A stretch of 64,000 nt of DNA. It comes from Lutjanus erythropterus. Its lineage: Eukaryota; Chordata; Actinopteri; Lutjaniformes; Lutjanidae. This document shows, piece by piece, positions 1-12,455 of this stretch. The DNA lies in the NCBI GenBank assembly GCA_020091685.1, contig CM034608.1:6607751-6671750 (forward strand), given 5' to 3'. The number at the start of each line of letters is the position of its first letter. Positions within the stretch are counted from its first letter, which is position 1. Under the pieces are notes generated by a model. The model was not told where the DNA came from. It ran no database searches and saw nothing but the letters and a program-made list of their open reading frames with translations. A program made the translations under genes and the position numbers.

Positions 1-660
1 TGACTATATATTAAATAATGTCTTTTTCTTTTTCTAAGTAATAGGTTAGTATCTCAAAATAATGACAAACATTACCAAAATAATTATAAAAATTAAAGTT
101 TCACATAATTTTCAGAAAGGTCCTCATTATTTTGAAATACTAACTCAATATTCTGATAATGTTTCACATTATAACGAGGATGGGTAATTATTTTTCATGG
201 AAGGCCACATGAGAAACTGATGAGGCTGCTGTGGGACAGATACTAATCATATAAGATCCTAATAATGGCCAAAACTCTAATAATAAGTGTTCTACATAGA
301 GCACCTCTACTGTTGGTCACTCTGTCTGAACTGCTATGTGATAAATTGTGGTCTAATATTTTGTTGGCAGTGTCAAACCTGGATGTTTTACAGTGTATGC
401 ATGCTGCATACAGGTTGCAACAATAGCAGCAGCTAAAGTAGAATAACACAGACAACTTTGATGTACAGTACTGAGTCAATTAAGTTACAGTTTAATTAAC
501 ATAGCACTCACCCCTTTCAAAATAAAGGTCTCATAAGCGTTTAGTGGTAAGCAAAATGCTATTGTCTTTGCTAGGTGTTGAATTTTTTGGTATTTCCATG
601 ATGGCCTTGTGGGCCACATAAATGTTGCATTTTGCCCCCGGGCCACATTTTGTCCTTTTC
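1..660. other. AT-rich intergenic DNA, no gene seen
   Basis: No exon with believable splice sites, no RNA gene and no recognisable repeat was found here. The open frames are short and carry no protein signature. Confidence 0.5.
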
Positions 661-830
661 ATGTCATGAAATAATAGTGTAGTTATGGTTGATACTAATT
701 ATGGTTTGGTTCCATTCAGGGCACTGGTATTGGGTATGTTGGCTCACTGGAAAGGTTCAGTTACACCAAACTGAACTGACCTTAATTAGCATCATTGTTA
801 ACACATGTGTTTAGTCTACTATGTCATATC
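661..830 (+). repeat. Foldback (hairpin) repeat, degenerate copy 1
   Basis: This stretch resembles 46386-46540. Both begin with a CATGAAATAAT.GTG-like edge, contain GATACTAATTA and GGTT.(T)GTTCCATTCA, then a reverse-complement half (CCTTAA.TAG.ATCATT.(G)TAACAC..GTGTTTA), and are followed by the shared flank CTGTGAAAAAG. The arms can pair with each other, so the element is a foldback MITE. This copy is more degraded than the other. No coding capacity. Confidence 0.6.
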
Positions 831-1179
831 AGTAGGGCTTCTGTGAAAAAGGTATATTGTACACTGCTAACAGATGACACCACGCTCTGACCAGAAAACT
901 CCTACTGTAACACAGTTTACAGCTGTTAATATTAATTTCTGTTTGTAGTTTCACTCTGTAACCACTAGAGGGCACTGAAAACCCAGGATTACAAAGATAG
1001 AGAGGCTGTATCACTCAGGACATATATATAATATATAATTAAAGTTCGACTGAGATCTTCCAGAATTTGGATTTCAGTCCGTCCCCACTCTTTAGCGCTA
1101 CACTTTACCCTGGAGCAAAATGTTTAGATTCCTTCCTCTGTGTGTGTGTGTGTGTGTGTTATTGTGTGACTGAACTTAA

Positions 1180-1795
1180 TATTTCCTGCACTGTAATCAC
1201 TTGCAGGCAACTAAACATTAGTTTGAACTTCATTTTATATCATGATATTATCTGATCTGTTAACATCAGTCCTAAAGAGAAGTAAACACAATTTCCCACT
1301 GAATATAATCCTACTGATAAACTATAAGACCTAAATTAACCTCTCAGGGATGACTTCACCTGGCAGCGTTGCTCATTGTCAGTCATTCTGCACAACAAAG
1401 GGCGAGAAGTTACAAAACCTCAAATAAACATCTGATAAACATGTAGACTGTGCAAAATCTCTTCCTCTTCAAGAAAAAAAAGGTGCATGTGGCAGACAGA
1501 GGAAAGAAAAGAGCCTTTCTTGGGTAAAATGTGGATTTTGTTGGTCGACAAACCTCAAAGTTTATCCGAAAGTTTCCATTGAGAGAACACAGATGTGTTG
1601 CCCATTATGTTCCAGATGTGTTTTATTGAATTTATTTATCTAACTTAATGTACTTAATTTATTTATTTATATTGATTGAAATAATGGCAAAGTGGAAGTC
1701 ATATTTATTATATAGTTATTACTCAGACAGAAAATACTGATCCTAACCTACTTATAAGTATTTTTTAGTTATTTTTTTAGAGCAAGGCTTCAAAC
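1180..1795 (+). repeat. Local direct duplication, left copy
   Basis: About 600 bp here are repeated in the same orientation at 2795-3440. Shared landmarks in order are GCTTGCAGG-like/ACTAAACAT, the block around GGGATGACTTCA.CTGGCAGCG, GTCATTCTGCACAA, GGGCGAGAAGTT, CATCTGATAAACATGTAGACTG and GGTAAAATGTGGATTTTGTTGG. Identity looks high but with many substitutions and small indels, so the duplication is not recent. No gene is recognised in either copy. Confidence 0.8.
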
Positions 1796-2794
1796 ATTTA
1801 AATACATTACAACTGTTCACCTGACTGGCCAGAGGATTTGGCTCCTGATAGCTAAACAGTGATATGGTTTTCTTATTTTATGCATTTTCAACTGGAAAAG
1901 ACCTTGGAATTCGTATTGACTGTCTGTCAGATTAGAGTGGCTATATTCACCCAAAAATATGGTGGGGTCATGACACAGGAGCAAAGTACCTGGACTGGTC
2001 ACTCTCACTCATCTGAGTCTCCTGAAGGCCATGAGAAGACTAAAAAGTAAATTCTCTTTCTCTGTTTTCAATATTTTTGATCATATTTTAAGTATGACTG
2101 AAAATGTCAATCTCAACATTCAGTCCTGTTATCTTAATTATTTCTTAGATGTTATGTGTTTTTTATATAAAGTTTTGGTAAACTACTTCAAGGTGCTAAG
2201 TCATCTCACGCTATTAGCATTGATGCCATGTGGCTACATTTCATGTATTTGTTAATGCTACGCTAAAAACTCCTGTTACTTTCAGTCCTGTTACAAAAAA
2301 ATGCATGATCCTCATTCAGAGACCTTGTAAAGAAAAAATAAAATGTCCTGAAATTAACCATTACACATTTTTAATAGTTAAATATGTGCCATTAGATACA
2401 GTTAGATGAAGTTTTATTTTGAAAAGTTACATGTCAGTAGTACTGATTTGGTTAAATGGCCCAGAAAACATTTGGGACTTACAACAACAACAAAAAATCT
2501 CTGTTACCTAATGTAATGTCTCCTTAAGTGATAGAAAAGCTTCGTGTTGGTGACACATGGTTGTGTGTTGACTAGACTCCTGTTCCTGCTGAACTGAGCC
2601 AGTGTGTTTGATCGAACTGCTGTCAGCTCAGGAGGCACAAGAGGGAGGCCAGATGTTTCCTCGGACTAATGTCAAGACCGTGGTCAAGAGACTGCACATG
2701 TGGCCCTCTGGTGGTTCCATTCAGAGCCGACGAGAGTGTCGAATTCTGCACATTAAACAAAACAGGGCAGGAATTTAATTTCCATGCAAAACAC

Positions 2795-3440
2795 ATTTCC
2801 TTTATTGTAATTGCTTGCAGGGAACTAAACATCAAACAGTCTGAACTTTATGTTATATTGTGATATGATCTCATCTCTTCACATCAGTCCTTAGGGAACG
2901 TAAACACAGTGTTCCATTGAACATAATCTTATTGTTAAAATGGAAGACTTAAATTAACTTCTCAGGGATGACTTCAGCTGGCAGCGCTGCTCGTTGTCTG
3001 TCATTCTGCACAAGAGAGGGCGAGAAGTTGCAAAACCTCAGATAAACATCTGATAAACATGTAGACTGTGCAAAATCTCTTCTTCTCCAAGAAAAAATCG
3101 TGCATGTGGCAGACAGAGGAAAGAAAAGAGCCTTTCATGGGTAAAATGTGGATTTTGTTGGTTAACAATCTCAAGGTTTATCTGAAAGTTTTCACTGAGA
3201 GAACACAGATGTGTTGCACGCAAACTCATTGTGTTTCAGATGTGTTTTACTGAATTTATTTATTTAATTTAATGTACTTTATTTATTTACATTGACTAAA
3301 TTAATAGTCATTCAACACTAATTATGTAAAAGTTCCAAATGTTACAATATTTATTAATCATATAAGAAATATTGATCCTGGAAGTGTCCCCAGCCTACTT
3401 ATATGTATTTTTAGTTTAGTTTTTAGACCAAGGCTTAGTT
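2795..3440 (+). repeat. Local direct duplication, right copy
   Basis: Second copy of the block at 1180-1795, with the same order of landmarks. The spacing of about 1.6 kb is kept to the end, where both copies read CCTACTTATA.GTATTTTT followed by AAGGCTT. It could be a segmental duplication or two insertions of an unnamed repeat. The short open frames in both orientations are not conserved as protein between the two copies. Confidence 0.8.
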
Positions 3441-4480
3441 TTTGTTTTTCAGTTTTTTGACCTTTGCGTCTGTTAAACTGGAAACTGAGACATGTTGGTT
3501 GTTAAAGCAGCTTTAAGGAACTTTCATATTGTGCTGATTTTGGAGGCCCCTGTGGACAAAAGTGGCAGTGCTTTCAATCCATAACCACAAAATAAGATTA
3601 TCTAAAGAAAAATCTTGTCCTGCTTTTTCTTTTTTTTTTTAACATGTTCTATACTCGCTGTAACTCTTCGTGGGAAAATGTAAACACAGGCTCTTCCGGA
3701 GTTTGTGCCATAAATCGTTTCATCTCATTTCAAGGAGGCATGAAGCATAACTATATAGAAATAGCAAATCCTCTCACTGCCGGTCTTGTTTGTTTATGCA
3801 GGTCATATAGAGGCATCAGTATTAAATCAAGACTGTGTGACAACCAGTTAAAACTCCTCATAGTGACAGTGAATAAAAAATAAACCTCACAACTTTTGAG
3901 TTTATTTTCCTAAACACAGTTGTGTGAATATTTACTGTATTTTAGTACCTTTAGTTCAGAATCACTGCTCTCTTGTACGCTCCTGATTTTCATAGTTTGG
4001 ATTTACATTTAAAACATTTACAAACTGCAAGTTTTTTCTTCTTCAGTTTTTTTTTGGTAACCAGCAACCATAATTTAAAAGCTGAAAAAGTTAATATAAG
4101 AGAAAAAGAGGATAGATAAAGTTGACACTCATATCAACATAAAGACTTTTTGTCTGTTTGCTCTTTTCAGCAGTAGTTGATAAATATATATTTTATTCTT
4201 TGCCAAATTTCTTCCTCAACAAAGAACGTTTAAAATCTTTATTACAAACCCTTAAAAATAATATCCTCTCCATGGGCCTTTTGATCTTCTGTTAAAGAAA
4301 ACAGCATTATTGATACACTCAATTACATCCTGTGTTCAAAATCAGTACATAAATACATAATTATTATCCGAAAAAATGTATTCTAATTTATTTTGTATAA
4401 AAAGTAAAAGTATTCTGATTCTGTCTTGTTAGGCTCCATCAGTATTTTCATCATTGTATTACTGCACCATTATTACTAAT
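3441..4480. other. AT-rich intergenic DNA, no gene seen
   Basis: The stretch has low GC content and homopolymer runs. A 79-codon frame at 3644-3883 has no recognisable domain and no splice or promoter context, so it is not annotated. Confidence 0.45.
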
Positions 4481-4771
4481 TAGGGATGTGAATAGTTAAT
4501 TAATAACCAATTAATCAGCTATTATGAGTTTGAACTTCCACATTTTATCTAAATTTGAGTATTACATACATTTACACAGAGGCTGTGTAATGTCACAGAG
4601 TATGTACTATGCTGCTGTGAAAATAAAGCTTTGATTGGGGTAAAAAAACACATTTGGTATTGCACAGTATAAGCAAAATTTGTATGATTTTTTACTAATG
4701 ATTAGCGGATTAATTGATCGTTCATGTTACCAATGATCGATTAACAACAGTGCTTACAATTTGCACCCCTA
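4481..4771. mobile_element. hAT-like MITE with perfect 8-bp target duplication
   Basis: The element is 291 bp with terminal inverted repeats (left TAGGGATGTGAAT, right ATTTGCACCCCTA). It is flanked on both sides by the identical 8-mer TTACTAAT (4473-4480 and 4772-4779). An 8-bp target site duplication and short TAGGG-type ends are the hallmark of hAT transposons. The interior is AT-rich with GATTAAT/ATCGATTAA motifs and no ORF, so it is non-autonomous. Confidence 0.85.
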
Positions 4772-4984
4772 TTACTAATCCACTGACATGGGAATGGTAC
4801 TTAATTGTTGAACTGGATGAGGTGGAGCTGATTTTGAAATTTTTCTGTATACTTTTAGGTAGTTAAATCTATTACACAGCATCATATGTCATATACAGAT
4901 CACATGTTTGATTTGTACAGTCTTGATCTGTGGTGGAGTCCAGAATATACACATATAAACATTTGCCTCTGGAACAGTAGATGC

Positions 4985-5070
4985 ATTAAGTTGCATAAAA
5001 TGAAATTATACAAGTAAGTTTTGAGTACCTCAAAACTGTACTTGAGTACAGAAATTGAGTAAATACTTAC
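4985..5070 (-). repeat. Dispersed repeat fragment (AAGTAC/TACTTGAGTA family)
   Basis: This short segment (TTTTGAGTACCTCAAAACTG, then TACTTGAGTAC and GAGTAAATACTTACTT) belongs to a very common teleost non-coding repeat recognised by its TACTTGAGTA units. Related fragments are at 46775-46925, 52050-52095 and 54970-55080. Confidence 0.5.
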
Positions 5071-5236
5071 TTTCCATAGATAGAAAGATATTTCAGACAA
5101 CAGCTATGCTTAACTCAGTTGATGCGCAAACTCAAGATTTAGCTTATACTCTCCGTCAATTTAACCAAGGGATAAGATGAACTCCAGGCTTATACCGAGC
5201 TTTCAGGGGGGTTAACCTGGGATCATGGCTGCCATT

Positions 5237-5625
5237 GAATAGAGAGGGTGTTATATAGCAGTGAGGAACACTTAAAGGACAAGGCTGGCGTTCTTCTTTA
5301 TTATTCTTATTGTCAGCAAATCCCAAGAAAAGACCAAAACCAACAGTGTGTTTATCCATCTCTCAGTAATTACTTACTACCCTACCCTGTCTGTGGTACT
5401 AGCCCAGTCTTTATTGAAAACACACCTCACAGATATTTCTCACAAAGCTTTCATTTATATATATATAAAAAAAAGGTCTAGTGATGTTCCAACACAGCTG
5501 GGCACTGTAGTTTTTAGCAAACACTGTTCATTGTGCATTTGTTGGGGACTACTTTCAGCTGCGGATTAATATACCTTTGAGTATATACAGCTGCAGGATG
5601 TATGTGGGATTGAGTCGAAATAAAC
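5237..5625 (+). repeat. Dispersed repeat, copy 1 of 3
   Basis: The segment shares a block-by-block match with 6083-6395: a GTTATAT..CAGTGAGGA start, AAAGACCAAAACCAACA, a TATATATA tract, then GCATTTGTTGGGGACTA and TTTCAGCTGCGGATTAATAT. The last part also occurs inverted at 63598-63672, which makes this a dispersed transposon-derived family and not only a local duplication. No protein signature. Confidence 0.7.
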
Positions 5626-6082
5626 TACATTGACTACATTTACATGAACAAAATGTACTGTTTTGTGCCTTTATATATCATATTCAAAGCATATCAAGCA
5701 GATCCAACAATTTGTTGATATTCAAGTCTTTAATAATGTTTAGCAGTGGATGAGTCTCTCCTACTTTCATAAATGTGGCCTTTTCTTTTGTGCACACATC
5801 TCTACCCCAGGCTTGCACACTGTTTACTAGTTGCTTTGTTTACAACGCACAGAGCTAACTGTAAACAGGCAAGAGGCTGTGTGTTGCAAACCCCAGCTGA
5901 GACAAATGCGCTGTATACGTGTCCAAAGAATGCTCCTAAAATCTGAATAGTGTTTGCCCATCCCAGATGTCTTGATCAGAAGACGCTACATGAGAAACCG
6001 TATATCCAAAATGCATATCAACTTTGGAATACTGTCATATTTTGAATAATGGTGGATAAATGGTGTGCATGTAAAGGTAGTC

Positions 6083-6395
6083 ACTGAATCGAGGGAGTTA
6101 TATGTCAGTGAGGACTACTCAAAAGACAAGACAGAAAAGACCAAAACCAACAATGCGCTCTCAATCATCTGACTTCTCTTCCCTGTCTGAGGCACTCAGC
6201 ATCTAGCCCCATCTTTACAAACACCTCACATATATATATATATAGCTGATTTAAAAGAAGCCTGGCATTGTGGTTTTACTGAAAATGGATTAAGTAGTGC
6301 ATTTGTTGGGGACTATTTTCAGCTGCGGATTAATATACATTTGAGTATTGTCAAGCGGGATGGTGTGTTTGGCATTGAGTCAAAATAGACTATGC
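6083..6395 (+). repeat. Dispersed repeat, copy 2 of 3
   Basis: Second copy of the repeat at 5237-5625, same orientation, about 800 bp downstream and with a deletion in the middle. It ends with the conserved GCATTTGTTGGGGACTATT, CAGCTGCGGATTAATATAC and a TTGAGTCAAAATA tail. Confidence 0.7.
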
Positions 6396-6949
6396 GGTCA
6401 GTGTGTTCATGGCAGTGAAGAAGCATGTAACCCAGTGCAACAGTGTGGCACATTTGTGTGGTTTTAGTAGTTTTAGACATAAGATATATTATGCTTTAAC
6501 TACATATACAGTACTTGTTAGTGGGATACATTCACCATTGGTTTTGGTCTGTTTTAATTGTAAATTTAAAAAAGAAACCTATAGATTGTCACCAGCCTTA
6601 TCCTTCTGTGACAAAAAGAGTGTAAACACAAATCACTTTGCTACAGAGAAGTACAGAAAATATCCCACATTTTCACTTTTTACAGTTTGAGCGCAGACTC
6701 TTCTGTGTTGTTAGTTTTTTTTTTTTTTTGCATGAAACACTTTAAAAATCATGTCTTTTTTTTTTTTTACAAGACTATAAGTCAGTATAACAATATAACT
6801 ACAAACTTTTTTGTCTACATCCCCATCATGTCTGTACAAGTGAAGAACTTAGCCACTGTGAACAAATTGCTGAGACTCCCTGTTCAGCAGTCGACTAAGC
6901 TCTGCACCTGATCAGAAACAGCAGATACACTCGACACAGCACAGACACA

Positions 6950-7445
6950 CTAATCCACTGATCTTGCCTCAGAAGAGCTGTTCTCAGAGTGATCCGCACA
7001 CCAGCAGCTTTGAAGAACTCCTCTCTTAGAAATGCGTTTAAAAAAAAAAAAAAGGTAGAAAAAAGTGTGCCACTCTCCTCGTATCAAACAGCAGGTATGT
7101 GTGTATCCTCCTCCAGCTCCAGCAGCAGACACCGTAGCAGTGTAGTAATCCCTGGCAATGTGATTTTTCATTTCAGTCCCAAATCATCATGCCAGAGACC
7201 CACACAGCCACAGCAGAGACCGACACCGCTCCGTCCTCTGCCCTCCTCTCGTCATCTCTCTCCTTTCTCCTGCTACTTTTTTCTCTCACGTTCCAGTCTC
7301 TCCGGTCCTCCCTCCCCCACTCTCCCCTCTCCGGCTCCCATGCTCGGTTTAACTTTGGGTATTTCCCTCATTAACTGCTACGCCTATATCAGGAACTCCA
7401 GAGAGGCCCGAGGAAGTCTGGCCCTGAAATAAAATGACAGCGTGC
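6950..7445. other. C/T-rich, GC-elevated block; possible exon or promoter
   Basis: This block stands out from its AT-rich surroundings. It has a pyrimidine-rich acceptor-like site (TTTTTCATTTCAG, ending at 7186), followed by long C/T-rich sequence and an AATAAA at 7427. Two overlapping + frames stay open: one of 147 codons, which is low-complexity and Ser/Pro-rich, and one of 61 codons from the ATG at 7189 with a Leu/Phe/Ser-rich hydrophobic run. Neither looks like a known protein. It could be a terminal exon of a gene lying to the left, a 5' UTR/promoter on either strand, or simple polypyrimidine sequence. Confidence 0.25.
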
Positions 7446-8149
7446 TCCTCTGATAGTAACTAATGATAATCACCCCCTCGCTCGGGTGGGTGGGTTTTGT
7501 CTCACGGCAGGTGTGGGTGCATTCTGGGACACGAGCTTAAACAGTCATTGGCTGGACAAAATGAGAAAAACCCCTTTCTGTCTTCATCTGTTACCTCTTT
7601 GTTGTCTTTATTCTTACCTCGTTTACTGTTCTAACACAGGAGGGGGTTTAAACCTGGATTCTGTTTTTGATCCATAGTCAGATAAATGCTTAAAGATTAA
7701 AGGAATAGTTCCTTGGTTTTCGGTATCAAACATTCACCTCAAGTGGGCTTGGAAGGCGCTCAGAAAACTTAGCTTGCATGCAACTAAAGCTGGATTTGTA
7801 GTCAACACAAGGGGTTAACTCAGAGCTTCCCATAAGCACAGGCTGCCAGCTCAGGGGCCAACCACTCATTTTGGTACAACATGTATGTTCTGCCACTAGG
7901 GGTCTCTCTCACATTAAAACAATAACATTAGAGGTAGTTTGATGACATCTGGGATTTGTTGTCTTCATTGTTACAGGACTGCTCGAGTCCAGCGGGCATG
8001 GTTTCATTGCGCCCCAGCTGCGCTGCGGCCCCCCGAGCTAACTGCAGCTGTTCTAGAAAATCCTTTTATCAAAAATGTGTCCCAACAGTTCCATGAGTCA
8101 GAAATCTACTTACCTAAAGATTTGCGTTAATTGTCATGTTTAATCTAGG

Positions 8150-8350
8150 GCTACATCTATAAAATGTCAAAAAATAGTGAATATCCCAGTTTTTCAAAAC
8201 CCACAGTGATGTCTTTAAATTCCTCGTTTGTTAGTCTAAAATCCAAAAGTATTCAATTTAATATGCTAATAAACAAAGAACACCAGGAAATCTCCATCAT
8301 TTTCTGCCATTTTTGCATTAAAATTTACATTACGATTAATCGATTATCAG
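8150..8350 (-). repeat. Fragment of TAGGGCTGCAAC/ATTAATCGAT MITE family
   Basis: The fragment carries the landmarks of the same family as 55117-55450: TAGGGCTAC at one edge, AAATAGTGAATAT, GATGTCTTTAAATT, AACACCAGGAAATCTCC, CCATTTTTGCATTAAAA and the ACGATTAATCGATTATCA edge. It is truncated and non-coding. Confidence 0.6.
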
Positions 8351-9171
8351 AATAGTTTTAGTTTAACTCCTTTACCACTTGGCTGGTCAGGCAAGTGAGT
8401 TGCCAGATTTATATACCCAGCATGGCATTTTACCCACCGGACAAGCCTTATTGTTGAGTCCTGGAGTCTATTTTTGGCGAATGCCGCGTCAAACTCCACA
8501 GAGAAGAGCAAGCCGGGTAGGAAGTCAGACACAGGAATGTTATAGAGAATTCAGTCACTTTTCAAGTTAAAGACTCCTTGCAGACCCAAGAACCTAAAAA
8601 CAGACAGAACTATTTAAAGAAACTAATTAAATAGAAACTATTTAAATGTATAGCCCACACCCATGATAGAAGCACAAAAGTCAAGGAAAAATGACCAAAT
8701 CAACAAAATAATGGGGCATGAAGGGAGGGTTGGATCAAAAGGTGTTCCCAGTGCAATCAAGGTCTTAAACAACCACCATTGCGGATGGAAAATCTATTTG
8801 ACAAATCTTGGTCACGGATGAAATGTATTAAGTTTTATTCATGTTACAAGTTGTATCCCAGATTTTCCAGGCAGACATAGCAACTAGCAGCTTTTAGGAA
8901 AGCGACTGTTACTCTAAATAAATCACTGATATCTCTGAGTTTGACCATTGTTGGAAGCATTTGGGTTAATTTAAGCACACAACTCAACAAAATAGGTCCA
9001 GACATTTTAATGTGGAAATCTTACAAATCATAGCTATAAATCCAGTCAGCTACTTTATCATATTAATTTATTATTCTAATGTAATAGGTTTGGTTAATAA
9101 GTTGCAATTGCTATGCATGTCCATCTTACTACCAGTAGCCTCTGTCCCACTGTATCAGTCCCGCATCACAT

Positions 9172-9172
<1 letters not shown>

Positions 9173-9229
<57 letters not shown>

Positions 9230-9230
9230 C
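9173..9230. repeat. (GT)n microsatellite ending in CGCGC
   Basis: About 25 GT units (9173-9223) run directly into CGCGCAC. This is a perfect alternating purine-pyrimidine tract and a likely polymorphic marker. The long valine/cysteine frame across it is an artefact of the repeat. Confidence 0.95.
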
Positions 9231-10264
9231 TCAGCTGAATGGGTGTGTCCTGCGGAGTAGAGAGCAGAGAGTTGTCTTCAGAGTTATTGTTGATATATTA
9301 AAAACACATTAATTAATTGCACAGACAGGGGACATCCTTATTAGATGGGCAACTTCAGAAAACACTGGTGGCAGCAACTTGATTACACAGTGAGTCCATA
9401 GAAAGTGCTGAGTTTTCCATATATGCTGCACAGAATTAAAGAAAAAGAAATTCAGTCAAAGTGAAAAATAGTATTAATATATAAATTCTTTTCTACAGTG
9501 ACCATTTTTCATCCCGAAGGTGTTTTAGATGACAGTTTTCTTTAATGAGCTTTAAAGGTTAAATGATTAAATATTGCTACCTGGTTACTGCTACAATTAT
9601 TAGCTGGTCAAACTATTAATTATATTATTTAATAATATACAGCCAGTTGAGAAGTCTAAATTAAAATTCCCTTCAATCGAAATCAAAATTTTAAATAAGG
9701 TTTTTTGTGTTTTTTTGTCACTGACCAAATATGGAAACTGGATTTGAAAATAAAACATCAGGCAGTGGGACTTTCTGCAGTAATATACAGTATAGATTTT
9801 ATCCATGGTTTACAGTTTTGGTCTTCCTGTCACTGAGTAATTTTCCCTGCTTCCTCCTCACCTCAGATAAAAATGTGTTTTTCATTGGGACAATGTCCTA
9901 ATGGGAGTTAAGCTAGTATTCTTACATTTGGAAACACTGTAGGACTGAGAGTGCTTGTGGCTGATTTTGCTTTTAAAAACCAACTAAATATAGTGCCTGG
10001 GCCTCTCCCCTGAGCTGAGCTGAGCCAAACAGGACATTAAATCTGACCACACAAGTATATTTCCCAAATAATTGGACCATTTTCTTTATATACATGTACA
10101 TGTGGTAGTGATGAGATACGCGGTGACAGTGAAGTGAAGGGCTGTTCAGGTAATGACAAACAGAACAAGGTGCATTGTGAGGTTAGATGACACTGCTGCC
10201 ACATACCAGCAATACTTCCAGAGTTTCATCATCAGGCCACATCCATCTGTGTCTCCTCCTGCAG

Positions 10265-10446
10265 TGAGAAGAGAGGCAGTGTGACCTGTCAGCGAGGCCC
10301 TGGCTCCCATCACGGCCTTTTACTGGTCCCGCTGGAGGACTTGCGGCGCAAAGGAGCACCACCTACACCACCTAATGAGAAGCAAAAGTTGGCTCCCAGC
10401 AACACATGTCACCGGCAGGAGGTTACTCCAGGCTGCACCACTGAGG
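10265..10446 (+). CDS. Unidentified internal coding exon
   Basis: A 182-bp segment has strong splice sites on both sides: a pyrimidine-rich acceptor (TGTCTCCTCCTGCAG) just before 10265 and a GTAAGA donor at 10447. The frame that enters in phase 2 and leaves in phase 1 is fully open and GC-richer than its surroundings. It reads as a hydrophilic, Pro/Arg/Lys-rich peptide (start EKRGSVTCQRG, middle LVPLEDLRRKG, then APPTPP), typical of a disordered tail or linker. I do not recognise the family. No matching partner exon was found between 10.5 and 18.6 kb or upstream, so the rest of the gene may lie to the left, or the exon may be a relic. It is the best coding candidate in the first 18 kb. Confidence 0.45.
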
Positions 10447-11284
10447 GTAAGAGAAGAAGAACAGACAGTAAATATCCTATGAAGGTACTTCCATACAAAT
10501 CCAGTGAGAGTTGTTGCTTTAATATTTTTGTACCTTCCTGAAATTGATGAAAAATTCAATTTTCATGTTGTATATTTTCTGTTTTTTGTGATTTTGAATG
10601 GAGTTTCAACCAACAATCACCTCTATAAAAGTAATAAAAGCTTATGTGGAGGTACTGTGAAGGTTTTTGAGCTCACTACCGTGTTCACTGTAAAATTTAT
10701 TTTGAAGGATTGATCTCATGTTGAGATTATTGATCACTCTCCTTTTAGCAGGTTTTCCTTGACGGATCTCTGAAAGCAGGACGTCAAACTCCAAACTTGT
10801 AACATTCCCATTTTTACTCTTTGATGCCATTTTCCATGAATGAACACTTCCTGGTATATGGGGCAGGAAGCGTAGCCTTATATGGTATTATTGGGGGCAT
10901 TAATTGTGCTAATTTACAAGTCTCATGCGTGTGCACTCAAATACACACCATAATCTGAAGTTAGGAACATTTGCAGAATCTGATGTGGCATGTTCGCACA
11001 AGGCCTTCGCACAAAAAAAAGTAAGAGCGTGGCTCATTCTCCCCCTTTCTGTTCTGTATGCATGTCAATTTGTTTATTTGTATGGATGAATAACAATGTG
11101 GTCACAAAAAAGAAGCTCTGACTGTACGCTATTGGCCCAACTCCAAACAAGTTAGCGACTAGCTGTCGACCGTAGTGGAGACATCAGCTAATCAGCCAGA
11201 TATTTTTCTCAGGAGTGGGTGTAGACCAGGTTATAATTGTATTATCAGTTGAGCCTGAAGCTAAATAATAATAAAAATATAGAA

Positions 11285-12455
11285 TCAGCAGGCTAACGTT
11301 CAATTTGTTGTCGGCCTGCTCTTGTCTTGGGTGTAAAGATAATTAAAATGCGGCGTCAGCAATCAGGATTTATGGCTCAATAAACTGTGTACAGTTTGTT
11401 CCAGGTCTTACAGGCTCAATGTGATGGATGCACGCACCTCATATTAAATAGAGAGAGAGAAAAAAAGAATTGTATATGAGACAAATGCATGGTGTTGCAA
11501 GTTTCATGTGAGGACATGATCCGGAGGACTGATAGTGAACTCTCAGGATGTAATTATATAGTTTGAGCCTGAAGCTAAATATCAGACGTTTTATACACTG
11601 TAAAAAGTGTCTTTCAGTAGTAGTTGAAGTAATATTTTTCTGCTTTGGTGATGGCAGCCTCTTTTTGTGGATTATAACAACTTGAAATAACATCCTCTTC
11701 CTTTAACCTGCTATTCTTCATTCAGTAAAAGCACATTAGTTAGGTTTCTCTTAGCATTGTACATCTCACGTCAAGAAGTCCCATTTTCTGTTGGTGACTC
11801 AGAAGTAAGGTTAGTCTATTGCAAGACAAAAGTAGGTTTTGTGAACTTATAATGTACCATGTTAGCTATAAAATGATGCACCTAAATTGGTTAAGTTTTC
11901 ATAAACTCACAGAACAAAACCCGCTATCGTTAAGTTGAGCAAAGGTCAAGTCATGCTAATATTAGCAATTAATTGTATTTAAATATTGAAACAACACACT
12001 AAGGCTGTAAAAATATTTTTCCTGAAACTATACTATTAGCTTGTTAAAGAGCAGTAGAATTAATTTTATATTACTTTTGGATAAAGAAATAATTGAGTTG
12101 AAAAATTGGAAACTTTCAAGTTGGCTTAAATTTAAGTTGTATTAATGCAAACAAACTGCTGATTTGAATGCAATCAGGTTATAAAGTCCATCTGACTTAA
12201 AGCAATTGAGTTCATCTAACTTGTAACTATAATTTGAAAAATCTACATTCATTTGTTTGTCACCAATTGAAGTAATTTTTTAAGTTACAACAACAAATCT
12301 CTTTTTTTTTTACTGTATAATGTGCTCAGTAGGCTAATGTTCATGTCAACGTTTAGCTGTTTTTTTTTTTTTTTTGTCTTAGATGTAAAGATTATTGACA
12401 TTCAGTGCTAGCAGTGAATAAATTATCTCCTCATCCAATCAGTGTTGATTTATGG
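11285..12455 (+). repeat. Two related repeat blocks flanking an AT-rich element
   Basis: Sequence at 11285-11380 (AGCAGGCTAACGTTCA, GTCTTGGGTGTAAAGAT, then ATTTATGGCT) is echoed at 12328-12455 (AGTAGGCTAATGTTCA, GTCTTAGATGTAAAGAT, then ATTTATGGTC). Between them, 12050-12320 is an AT-rich stretch with TTAAGTTG/CAACTTA motifs ending in TTTTACTGTATAA, typical of a common fish MITE. No gene is seen. Confidence 0.5.

Noticed and set aside
9012-9260. 82-codon frame with a Val-Cys run
   Set aside because: The run is only the (GT)n microsatellite translated.
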